From the NCBI GenBank assembly GCA_035691065.1, contig DASSJT010000117.1:1-32034 (forward strand): a DNA stretch of 32,034 nucleotides, written 5' to 3'. A program made the translations under genes and the position numbers. How positions within the stretch are numbered: the first letter of the stretch is position 1; each line of letters begins with the position of its first letter. The notes beneath the pieces were generated by a model. That model did no database searches. It saw only the letters and a list, made by a program, of their open reading frames with translations, and was not told where the DNA came from. Below are positions 23,579 through 30,587 of this stretch, piece by piece. The DNA comes from DASSJT01 sp035691065 (GTDB taxonomy: Bacteria > Actinomycetota > Actinomycetes > Actinomycetales > Dermatophilaceae).

Positions 23579-25249
23579 GTGAGCCTCAGGACGACGCACC
23601 GCCGGGCGCCACGCCCCGTCGCGGTGGCGTCGGTTCTCGCCCTGGTGACGCTGCTCGGGTCATGCACGAGTTCCAGCGATGTCCTGCCCGGCCCACCTGC
23701 CGCCGGGCCCAGTGCTGCAGCGCAAGAGGTGGTCCCGGTTACTGCGGACCTACCCGCCCCGCGTCCTCGCTGTGTCAACGCTCGGCCCGGATGGAGTGGG
23801 CGCGAAGACAACCGCAGGGGAAACGGCAACGTGCCCACCGGGCGGGCAGAGGCCTGGATGGGGCCCGTCGTCGGGTACCTCGACGCGTTCACGGCTGTGT
23901 GCGGTCAGACCATGACCGCACACCTGGCCAGTGCCGTCGGGGACGTGAGAGTCCGCCTTCGTGCGCTTCGCGTCGGGTGGTACCACAGCGCGGGGTCGCG
24001 CCTGGTGTGGCAGTCCCGGCTGCTGATGGCCCGGCCCCAGGCCAAGGCACGTGCCACTGGACCCGACCGACTGATCCGCGAGACCTGGCCGACCACCGCG
24101 CAGTTCGCCGTCGGCATCTCTTGGCCCCCGGGCTTCTACCTCATCGAGATCGAGCCGCAGAGGATCGGCTTGCGCCCGTCGTGGATTCCGCTGATCGTGC
24201 GCACGTCGGGACGTCGCTCGCCCTACCTCTTCGCGGTCAGCGACCTGACCTGGATGGCCTACAACGGATTCGGCGGTCGCAGTCTCTACAAGGGCCCGGG
24301 GGCCACCCACGCGGCGCAGGTCAAGACCCGCTCCTATGTCTCCTCGCCTGACCGCCCACTGGAGGGCGGTGGCCTGGAGCAGGTGTTCAGCATGGACGTC
24401 CCAGTCGTCCGCTTCCTGTCCCGTCACGGGCTCGCCGCCGATGTCACCACCGACAGCTCCCTGGATGCCCAGCCGAACCAGCTCCACGGCCAGCCCACCG
24501 TCCTCATCGGAGGCCACGCGGAGTACTGGACGAAGCGTATGTACGACGCGTCCGTCGTGGCGCGCAACGCCGGCACCAACTTCGCCTTCCTCGGTGCCAA
24601 CGAGGTCTACTGGCAGGGCCGGATCGAGCGTGACTCGTTCGGCCGGATGACCGGCCTGACCGTCTACAAGGACCGTGGACTCGACCACCACGCCTCGGCA
24701 TACCCCGAAACCACCACCGTCCAGTGGCGCGAACCCCCGCTGCTCCGCGATCCCGCTTCGCTGGTCGGAGAGGGCATGTCGGTCGTCGGCGTGCAGGCGG
24801 CCTACGTCGTCGCCAGCACTCCGAAATGGCTCTTCGCCGGCAGCCGCCTGAGGACGGGGGATACCCTGCCACTCGCAGTCGGCAACGAGGCCGATGCCCA
24901 GGAACCTCCCAGCGGGCACTCGCCTGCCAACCTGCAGGTCGTGCTGCACGCGGTCGAGGTGGGCAGGGACAAGCGCCACCCCTGGCCGATCACCGCCGGC
25001 TACTACAGCGCGCCTTCCGGGGCTGGGGTGTTCGCCGCGGGAACGACGTACTGGCCCTGCGATCTGGACTCGACGTGCCCGCGGTGGGACACCCCGCAAC
25101 GGACCAGTGCCGCCCTCCAGCAGATCACGCTCAACCTGCTCCGGGCCTTTGCCCACGTGCGCGCCGGGCGGCTGCACCCCAGCACCAGCACGCCGTATGA
25201 GCCGGCGAGCGTTCTCGCCGCCACCCTGCCGGTCGGCCGCGCCAAGTGA
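23579..25249 (+). CDS. Lipoprotein related to N,N-dimethylformamidase large (beta) subunit
   Basis: A 556-residue exported protein. The signal MSLRTTHRRAPRPVAVASVL continues into ALVTLLGSC, a clear lipobox with Cys at about 29. The body carries the signature blocks of the N,N-dimethylformamidase beta-subunit-like family: RVGWYHSAGSR, LTWMAYNGFGGRSLYKG (Tyr228), VLIGGHAEYWTKRMYD (Tyr316), LGANEVYWQGRIE, and GAGVFAAGTTYWPCDLD near the end. The known amidase is an iron enzyme, but most actinobacterial homologues are uncharacterised, so the substrate is unknown. GTG 23579 was chosen because it gives a normal signal peptide; GTG 23525 would add 18 atypical residues. A truncated relative faces it at 25549-26343. 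Confidence 0.75.
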   Translation: MSLRTTHRRAPRPVAVASVLALVTLLGSCTSSSDVLPGPPAAGPSAAAQEVVPVTADLPAPRPRCVNARPGWSGREDNRRGNGNVPTGRAEAWMGPVVGYLDAFTAVCGQTMTAHLASAVGDVRVRLRALRVGWYHSAGSRLVWQSRLLMARPQAKARATGPDRLIRETWPTTAQFAVGISWPPGFYLIEIEPQRIGLRPSWIPLIVRTSGRRSPYLFAVSDLTWMAYNGFGGRSLYKGPGATHAAQVKTRSYVSSPDRPLEGGGLEQVFSMDVPVVRFLSRHGLAADVTTDSSLDAQPNQLHGQPTVLIGGHAEYWTKRMYDASVVARNAGTNFAFLGANEVYWQGRIERDSFGRMTGLTVYKDRGLDHHASAYPETTTVQWREPPLLRDPASLVGEGMSVVGVQAAYVVASTPKWLFAGSRLRTGDTLPLAVGNEADAQEPPSGHSPANLQVVLHAVEVGRDKRHPWPITAGYYSAPSGAGVFAAGTTYWPCDLDSTCPRWDTPQRTSAALQQITLNLLRAFAHVRAGRLHPSTSTPYEPASVLAATLPVGRAK

Positions 25250-25548
25250 CGCGCCTTGACAGTCTTGGTGCGGTGATGCGCGGTCACGCCCGTCAGGATG
25301 GTTGAGCACCCGCTTGCGTCACCCTAGCTCAACGACGAGCCGTGCTGAAGACGCCTTTCTGGAGGTTCCGGGCGGTCGACCTGATGCACAGACCGTGTTA
25401 TCCGGGGGGCTGGTTCCGACCCGGTCGCCATTCACCACTTGCCCACTTGCGCATGGTGTCAGAGGCAGGGAGCGAGCTGAGCGGCATACCGCGAATTGGC
25501 ATGCTGCTCAAGTCGTTTCGCACGGATGTGGCCAGGGCGCGGGAAGGG
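25250..25548. other. Intergenic region between the convergent amidase-like genes
   Basis: About 300 bp with mixed base composition and no recognisable gene. One GTATGCCG word (minus orientation) is at 25482-25489. I see no clear terminator hairpin. It may include debris from the lost 3' half of the amidase-like pseudogene, but I cannot align it by eye. Confidence 0.4.
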
Positions 25549-26343
25549 TTAAGCGAACGCTACTGGGCCGCCGGTCCTTGTGCTCGTCATGGGCGAGGCG
25601 CCGATCCAGTCGAGGTTTCCACTGCGGGATGGACCTTCCCGAGTGGGCCCTCGGCCATTGCTTCGAAGGGTTGGCCCGAGCCTCACGACTCCGCGTGCCA
25701 GCGCGAGGACATGTGGCTGGTCGTGGAGATTCCACGAGGTCCGGTAGTCGAGGTCGAGGCCGACACTCTCGGCAAGCCGGATCGGCCCGATGTCGTGGTT
25801 GAGCACGTGAGAGGCGCCCCTGCGATCGTAGGGCCGGTCGAAGCTCACCGCCCGCGCCCGTGTGGCGAAAGAGCCGTCGTGCGCCTTGTAGAGGGAGGAG
25901 CAACCCCACTTGTCGTACGCCTGGCAGCTCGTCACCGCGGACACCAGGACGAGCCGGTCGGTGGCGTCGGCGGGCCGCAGCGTGATGGGCACGTAGTAGC
26001 CGAGCCGGTAGGCCATCAGGGTGACCGGACCCAGGGTGTTGCTGAGGTGCAGCCCGACGGGCTGGCCCGTGAGCACGCTGGCCCGGTCCGCGTCGCCGGC
26101 CAGGTCCTCCTCGGCGGCCAGGCGTGCCGCCGGAATCCGCCAAGCGGTCGTGCCGCTATGTGCGCTCTCGGTACGCACCCAGTCCGGGTCGTGTGCTGGC
26201 GTCGAGGTCGAGGGGTCGGAACCCCGGCCGGGTCGCCGGGCCGTCGGCGCCGTTCGGCGGTTGGACGTGCTCGCGCAGGCCCAGGTCAGGGCGGCACTTC
26301 CGGCGAGAACGACAACCCGCCGGCTCACCGCTCGGGCGTCCAA
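25549..26343 (-). pseudogene. Truncated N,N-dimethylformamidase-like protein
   Basis: The open frame codes 264 residues. The first part is a signal-like segment (RRVVVLAGSAALTWAC). Then follow MAYRLGYYVPITL, SCQAYDKWGCSSLYKAHDGS, RAVSFDRPYDRRGASHVLNHD and LDYRTSWNLHDQPHVLA, which parallel the intact neighbour block for block. After LHDQPHVLA (near 25705) the similarity ends abruptly. The sequence becomes an Arg/Gly/Pro-rich run, so the GHxEYW block and everything after it (about 45 percent of the protein) is missing. A TTG or the GTG at 26328 would be the start. Most probably a 3'-deleted pseudogene. Confidence 0.7.
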
Positions 26344-26418
26344 AGTCCCGGGGTCAGGCTAGACCACCTGGCTGTTTCACAGCGGTGACGAGGCCACCCA
26401 GCAGGAGCACCACGGGGC

Positions 26419-27813
26419 TCAGTGGTGGAAGCCCGATGGGCCGGTCGTCGTCGTCGCATGGGTGTCCGCGTCGAGCTGGTCGACCGCGCGGCGCAGATGC
26501 TCCAGGAACGTCTGCGCAAGGTCGTGGCTGAACCCGTTTCTACAGACGATGCGCAGTACGGCGAGGTCCTGCCGGTCAGGGGGCATGGTGTATGCCGGCA
26601 CCTGCCAGCCGTGCTCGCGTAACGACCGAGAGAGGGCAAACACGTCCCAGCCGGTGACGCCCTCGCTGGTGGTGAAGGCGAACACCGGCAGCTGATCGCC
26701 GCGGGAGATCAGCTCGAACTCGGGCATCGCGCCGATGTTCTCGGACAGGAAGGTGGCCACGTCACGGGCGGCCTGCTGCACGGCGCGGAAGCCGGCGCGC
26801 CCGAGACGGAAGAACGTGTAGTACTGGGCGGCCACCTCAGCCCCGGGGCGGGAGAAGTTCAAGGCGAACGTGGGCATGGTCCCACCGAGGTAGTTGACGT
26901 CGAAAATGAGCTCTTGCGGCAGGGCGTCCGCATCCCGCCACAGCACCCAGCCGACGCCCGGGTAGACCAAGCCGTACTTGTGGCCGGAGGTGTTGATGGA
27001 GGCGACCCGACGCAATGTGAAGTCCCATGTGAGGTCGGGGTCCAGGAACGGCGCGATCATCGCCCCGGAAGCCCCGTCAACATGGATGGGCACGTCCGGG
27101 CCGCCCCCGGCGGCGAGCTCATCCAGCGCGGCCGCCATGTCGGCGACGGGTTCGTAGCTGCCATCGAAAGTCGAGCCCAGGATCGCGACCACACCGATCG
27201 TGTCATCGTCACAGTGGGCGACGGCCTGCTCGGCGTCGAGATGGAGCCGTCCGCCGCTCATCGGCACGATCCGGGGCTCCACGTCCCAGTACCGGCAGAA
27301 CTTCTCCCAGCACACTTGGACGTTCGCCCCCATGACCAGGTTCGGCCGGCGCAGGCGGTCATCAACCCGCGCGGACCAACCGCGCTTAAGCGCCAGACCT
27401 GCCAGCATGCAGGCTTCGCTCGACCCGGTGGTCGAGCACCCCGTCGCGTGCTCGGGTTCCGGCGCGTGCCACAGGTCGGCGAGCATCGCCACGCACCGCC
27501 GCTCCAGCTCGGCGGTCTGGGGGTACTCATCCTTGTCGATGATGTTCTTGTCGACGCAGTCGGCCATCAGCTGCCGAGCCTGCGGCTCCATCCATGTGGT
27601 CACGAAGGTGGCCAAGTTGAGGCGGGCGTTGCCGTCGAGCAGCAGCTCGTCGTGAATCAGCTGATAGGCGACCTCCGCGGGGACGGGGTCCGGTGCCATG
27701 CAGTTCTTCGGCGGCTCCAACCGCTCGCCCAGGGCGGGGTTGGCATCGGTCACGACGGGGTTGGAACTGCGCAGCCCGGTCGGAGATGACGTCGAACCGT
27801 GGTGAAGGGCCAT
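26419..27813 (-). CDS. gad: Glutamate decarboxylase
   Basis: A 464-residue PLP enzyme of group II decarboxylases that converts glutamate to GABA and CO2, consuming a proton. It shows NLATFVTTWMEPQARQLM and KNIIDKDEYPQTAELE, which are typical of bacterial and plant glutamate decarboxylases. TTGSSEACMLAGLALKRGW is the substrate/PLP segment and HVDGASGAMIAPF carries the PLP Asp. SGHKYGLVYPGVGWVLWR carries Lys279, matching Lys276 of E. coli GadB. ATG 27813 lies 7 nt after a CATAGT -10 box. No glutamate/GABA antiporter gene (gadC) is adjacent, so a GABA-shunt or pH role with gabT (12455-13786) is open. Confidence 0.95.
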   Translation of the reverse strand: MALHHGSTSSPTGLRSSNPVVTDANPALGERLEPPKNCMAPDPVPAEVAYQLIHDELLLDGNARLNLATFVTTWMEPQARQLMADCVDKNIIDKDEYPQTAELERRCVAMLADLWHAPEPEHATGCSTTGSSEACMLAGLALKRGWSARVDDRLRRPNLVMGANVQVCWEKFCRYWDVEPRIVPMSGGRLHLDAEQAVAHCDDDTIGVVAILGSTFDGSYEPVADMAAALDELAAGGGPDVPIHVDGASGAMIAPFLDPDLTWDFTLRRVASINTSGHKYGLVYPGVGWVLWRDADALPQELIFDVNYLGGTMPTFALNFSRPGAEVAAQYYTFFRLGRAGFRAVQQAARDVATFLSENIGAMPEFELISRGDQLPVFAFTTSEGVTGWDVFALSRSLREHGWQVPAYTMPPDRQDLAVLRIVCRNGFSHDLAQTFLEHLRRAVDQLDADTHATTTTGPSGFHH

Positions 27814-27820
27814 GGGGACC

Positions 27821-27826
27821 ACTATG
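27821..27826 (-). promoter_or_regulatory. Putative -10 box of gad (leaderless)
   Basis: CATAGT on the minus strand is followed by 7 nt and the ATG at 27813, with no ribosome-binding site. Confidence 0.4.
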
Positions 27827-27862
27827 CCGCCGCGGCGCTCAGTCTTCCGGTGATCGCCAGAG

Positions 27863-27935
27863 AGCCGGCGAGGGGACTCGAACCCCTAACCACCTGTTTA
27901 CAAGACAGGTGCGCTGCCAATTGCGCCACGCCGGC
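27863..27935 (-). tRNA. tRNA-Thr (anticodon UGU)
   Basis: A 73-nt cloverleaf on the minus strand. The acceptor arms GCCGGCG/CGCCGGC pair perfectly. The D-arm is GCGCAATTGGCAGCGC, and the anticodon stem CCTGT/ACAGG encloses loop CTTGTAA (anticodon TGT, Thr). The T-arm AGGGG-TTCGAGT-CCCCT is standard. The discriminator is T and no CCA is encoded. No copy of its 3' end was seen elsewhere in the window, so there is no sign of an integrated element here. Confidence 0.95.
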
Positions 27936-28101
27936 ATTGGCCCCATCAGAGCCGCGCACATGGTACAAGCCGATCCGTCCGGTCGTGCTGCCGTGCTCAG
28001 GCTGACCGGCCGCCCCTGAACAGTGCCCAACGCGCGTCATGACCAACACGGGCGGCACGACACGCCGCCTGCCAGGAGTCCGGCGCGGCCTCCTGCACGG
28101 T

Positions 28102-29811
28102 TCAGATCAGCTTGATGTCCCGCCACGGCGCGGGCACCCGGTCGAGCGGCCACCAGGTGGGCTGCCCCTCGTTTCCAGCCAGCCACAGCACGAGCCCGGC
28201 AGCGATGACCAGAGCCACGCCGAGCACGATCTGCTGCGCGCGGACCGTCGGGGTCAGGCCACGGACCACACTCCGGGTCCCTCGGCGGAGCGGCGCGCTC
28301 GCCGGCCCCCACCACGCTGTGAAGAGGCCCAGCACCCCTGCCACTCCGAGCGGAAGCACCCCGCCCGGCCGCGCCGACCCGCCGTCAAACATGCCCAGGA
28401 CCACGCCCGTCAAGAACGAGGCTCCCACCATCACCCCCAGCGGCGTCACCAGGCCGAGTGCCGCGCCCACCAAGGACATCGTCAGGTGCCACGGGGCCGC
28501 CATCACGACGACCGGCACGTCTGACGGCCGCACACCTCGCTCATGTCGCCGCATCACCAAGGACGTCATCGACCGGTCAGCCGTGCGCGCAATTACTCCC
28601 CAGACCGCGGCGGCAAGGACGCCAGCCACGGGCGCCGCCACCACCAGCGCCACCTGGGCGACCATCAGCGCCGTCAGGCTTCCCGTGCGCTTGGGCCGCC
28701 CGATCCGCGGGTCGCCCTCCCCGGGAGCGGCCCGCTCGCTGCGCTCCTCCTCCTCCCAGTCGCCCTCCGAGCGCTCGTCTTCCCAGCGCTCGTCCTGCCA
28801 CTCCTCGTCCTCGTCCCACTCCTCGTCCTCGACCGCCGAACCCGACCCACCGGCATACCTCTCGCGCGGTGGCGGCACCGGGGGCAACACCTCAGTTGCC
28901 TTGCGGGCCAGTGCGTTTCCCCTATGCCGTGCTCCCGTGCTCGCCGCCGGCAACACCTCCGTGACATCCTCGCCGTTGGCGTAGAGCTCGAGCCCGTCCA
29001 GGACCACCTCGGCGCGCGGCCGCTCGCCCGGGTCGGGCGAGAGCGCGGCGCGCAGCAGGGGCGCCAGGTCGGGGTCGACGCCGGACAGGTCCGCCTCACC
29101 CCGGCTGACCCGCGCCAGCACCGCCTCCATCGGCCCCTTCCCGAACGGCGGGGTGCCCGACGCGGCGAAGGCCAGCGTGGCCGCCCAGCCCCACCAGTCG
29201 GTGGCCTCGGTCACCGGGTCCCCCTCGACCACCTCCGGGGCGAGGTAGCCGGGCGTGCCCATGACCATGCCGGCCATCGTGATGCGCACCTCGTCAGCGA
29301 CATGGGCGATGCCGAAGTCGATCAGGACGGGGTCGCCGTCGACCAGCAGGACGTTGCCGGGCTTCAGGTCGCGGTGGATGACGTCGGCCTCGTGGATAGC
29401 GTCGAGCGCCTCGGCCAGGCCCGTCGCGATGCGGAGCAGGTCGTCGCCCTCGAGCGGTCCCTCCTCCCGCACGACCTGGTCCAGGGACGGTCCGGGGATG
29501 TAGCGCGTCACGACGTAGGGACGGTCACCGACCAGGTCGGCGTCGAGGACCGGGGCCACGCGCGGGTTGCGCACGCGGGTCAGGGTCTCGACCTCCCTGG
29601 CGAGCCGGAGGCGTGCGTCGGGGTCGTGGGCGACGTGCGGCCGCAGCACCTTGATGGCGACGGCGCGGCCCTTCCGGTCGAGCGCGAGGTGCACCACCCC
29701 CATGCCCCCCTCGCCCAGCTGCTGCACCAGTCGATAGGGACCCAGCTGGGCATGCGAGCTGAACTGGTGGCCTGCTCGGCTCGAAGCTGTCCCCGTCACC
29801 TCGCTCGCCAT
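28102..29811 (-). CDS. Multi-pass Ser/Thr protein kinase with acidic Trp-rich linker
   Basis: A 569-residue protein. The kinase domain (about 20-275) has GEGGMGVVH, the ATP Lys in VAIKVL, HRDLKPGN with Asp148, DFGIAH, and TPGYLAPEV. A linker (about 325-375) is extremely acidic and carries Trp every four to nine residues (DEEWDEDEEWQDERWEDE and beyond). The C-terminal 200 residues hold about four or five membrane segments instead of the usual single one, with short loops and no large sensor domain. It may therefore sense membrane state or act with another membrane protein. ATG 29811 is preferred: TACCGT lies 6 nt upstream. The eight-codon extension to 29835 would cover that box. Confidence 0.88.
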   Translation of the reverse strand: MASEVTGTASSRAGHQFSSHAQLGPYRLVQQLGEGGMGVVHLALDRKGRAVAIKVLRPHVAHDPDARLRLAREVETLTRVRNPRVAPVLDADLVGDRPYVVTRYIPGPSLDQVVREEGPLEGDDLLRIATGLAEALDAIHEADVIHRDLKPGNVLLVDGDPVLIDFGIAHVADEVRITMAGMVMGTPGYLAPEVVEGDPVTEATDWWGWAATLAFAASGTPPFGKGPMEAVLARVSRGEADLSGVDPDLAPLLRAALSPDPGERPRAEVVLDGLELYANGEDVTEVLPAASTGARHRGNALARKATEVLPPVPPPRERYAGGSGSAVEDEEWDEDEEWQDERWEDERSEGDWEEEERSERAAPGEGDPRIGRPKRTGSLTALMVAQVALVVAAPVAGVLAAAVWGVIARTADRSMTSLVMRRHERGVRPSDVPVVVMAAPWHLTMSLVGAALGLVTPLGVMVGASFLTGVVLGMFDGGSARPGGVLPLGVAGVLGLFTAWWGPASAPLRRGTRSVVRGLTPTVRAQQIVLGVALVIAAGLVLWLAGNEGQPTWWPLDRVPAPWRDIKLI

Positions 29812-29817
29812 GGACCT

Positions 29818-29823
29818 ACGGTA
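29818..29823 (-). promoter_or_regulatory. Putative -10 box of multi-pass kinase gene (leaderless)
   Basis: TACCGT on the minus strand lies 6 nt before ATG 29811 and overlaps a GTATGCCG word (29821-29828). Confidence 0.5.
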
Positions 29824-29877
29824 TGCCGGGGGCACGCCAGTCGGCGTCGAGTGGCGCGGTGTGCCACCCGATCGTGA

Positions 29878-30306
29878 CTACTGCCGGATGTAGCCCACCA
29901 GCTGGTCCCGCTCGGCCTGGAGGTCCTCGATGCGGTGCTTCACGACGTCACCGATACTGACGATCGCATGCAGTTTGCCGTCGACAAGGACCGGGACATG
30001 CCGGATGCGATGATCCGTCATCGTGTGCTCCAGCTCGCTGATCTGCGTCTCGGGTGCACAGGTGCGCACGTCGCTGGTCATGATCGCCGAAACCGGGCCA
30101 TCGAGGATGGCCGCACCGCCGGAGTGGAGATGGCGCACGACGTCGCGTTCGCTCACGATGCCTGCCACGGTCTCGCCATCCGTGCTGACCACGAGGGCCC
30201 CGATGCGGTGCTCAGCGAGCATGGCAAGCATCGTCGTCACGGGGTCTTCCGGGCGGATGGTTACCACGGTGCCGCCCTTGTGGCGGAGCACGTCTGAGAT
30301 CCTCAT
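29878..30306 (-). CDS. Tandem CBS-domain protein
   Basis: A 142-residue protein made of two CBS domains only (a Bateman module): about 8-63 (TVVTIRPEDPVTTMLAMLAEHRIGALVV...GIVSERDVVRHL) and about 75-130 (VSAIMTSDVRTCAPETQISELEHTMTDHRIRHVPVL...GDVVKHRI). Such modules bind adenine nucleotides or NAD-type ligands. Free-standing pairs often regulate other enzymes or respond to hypoxia or energy state in actinobacteria; the target is unknown. ATG 30306 lies 6 nt after a TACCGT box; longer upstream frames are only repeat-derived. It diverges from otsA. Confidence 0.9.
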   Translation of the reverse strand: MRISDVLRHKGGTVVTIRPEDPVTTMLAMLAEHRIGALVVSTDGETVAGIVSERDVVRHLHSGGAAILDGPVSAIMTSDVRTCAPETQISELEHTMTDHRIRHVPVLVDGKLHAIVSIGDVVKHRIEDLQAERDQLVGYIRQ

Positions 30307-30312
30307 GATCAG

Positions 30313-30318
30313 ACGGTA
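30313..30318 (-). promoter_or_regulatory. Putative -10 box of CBS-pair gene (leaderless)
   Basis: TACCGT on the minus strand is 6 nt before ATG 30306. It has the same hexamer and spacing as the adjacent kinase gene, which hints at shared sigma-factor use. Confidence 0.5.
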
Positions 30319-30434
30319 GACCGCCGCCAGCCGGCGCGCCAGCGGTGTCCCAAAGCCGGCGAGACCGCTCCAGGGGTCCCCAGCGTGGTGGCGGGAGGCG
30401 GTCCCCGACGAGTGGTGGCCGGCACTATGACGCG

Positions 30435-30494
30435 GCTGTGGGTGCCGCTGTGGGTGCCGCCGCTGGTGCCCCCATGGGTGCCCGCGTGGGTGCC
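30435..30494 (+). repeat. Five tandem 12-bp repeats between CBS gene and otsA
   Basis: The unit GCTGTGGGTGCC is repeated exactly at 30435-30446 and 30447-30458. Three diverged copies, all ending in GGTGCC, run to 30494. The array is in the divergent promoter region, 94 bp before the otsA GTG. Confidence 0.85.
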
Positions 30495-30535
30495 ATGAGA
30501 TCCCGGCTGCGGCCGCTGCCGCTGATGGGTCGGCA

Positions 30536-30541
30536 TAGGGT
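30536..30541 (+). promoter_or_regulatory. Possible -10 box of otsA
   Basis: TAGGGT lies about 47 bp before GTG 30588, which itself has GGGAGG 10 nt upstream. otsA would then be a leadered gene. The evidence is weak. Confidence 0.3.
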
Positions 30542-30587
30542 GGGTACGGCTCCAACACGCAGCACAGCCTCGGGAGGCACGGCCGCC

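Larger units (their letters stand above)
1481..29828. repeat. Dispersed octamer GTATGCCG, 24 copies
   Basis: Plus-strand copies begin at 1481, 4863, 7320, 9390, 10192, 11923, 14205, 17045, 17455, 20682, 26590 and 29821. Minus-strand copies (CGGCATAC) begin at 2025, 6829, 8189, 10077, 10503, 11773, 14118, 17311, 20401, 24696, 25482 and 28851. Two further copies keep the first seven bases (8538, 13797). Most lie inside genes, in all frames. Details are under findings. Confidence 0.85.

Noticed and set aside
25250..25548. A -35-like TTGACA at 25256-25261 as a promoter
   Set aside because: No -10 hexamer at 16-19 bp, and no gene follows on the plus strand.
27863..27935. tRNA-Thr as an attachment site for an integrated element
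   Set aside because: No integrase nearby and no second copy of the tRNA 3' end in the window.
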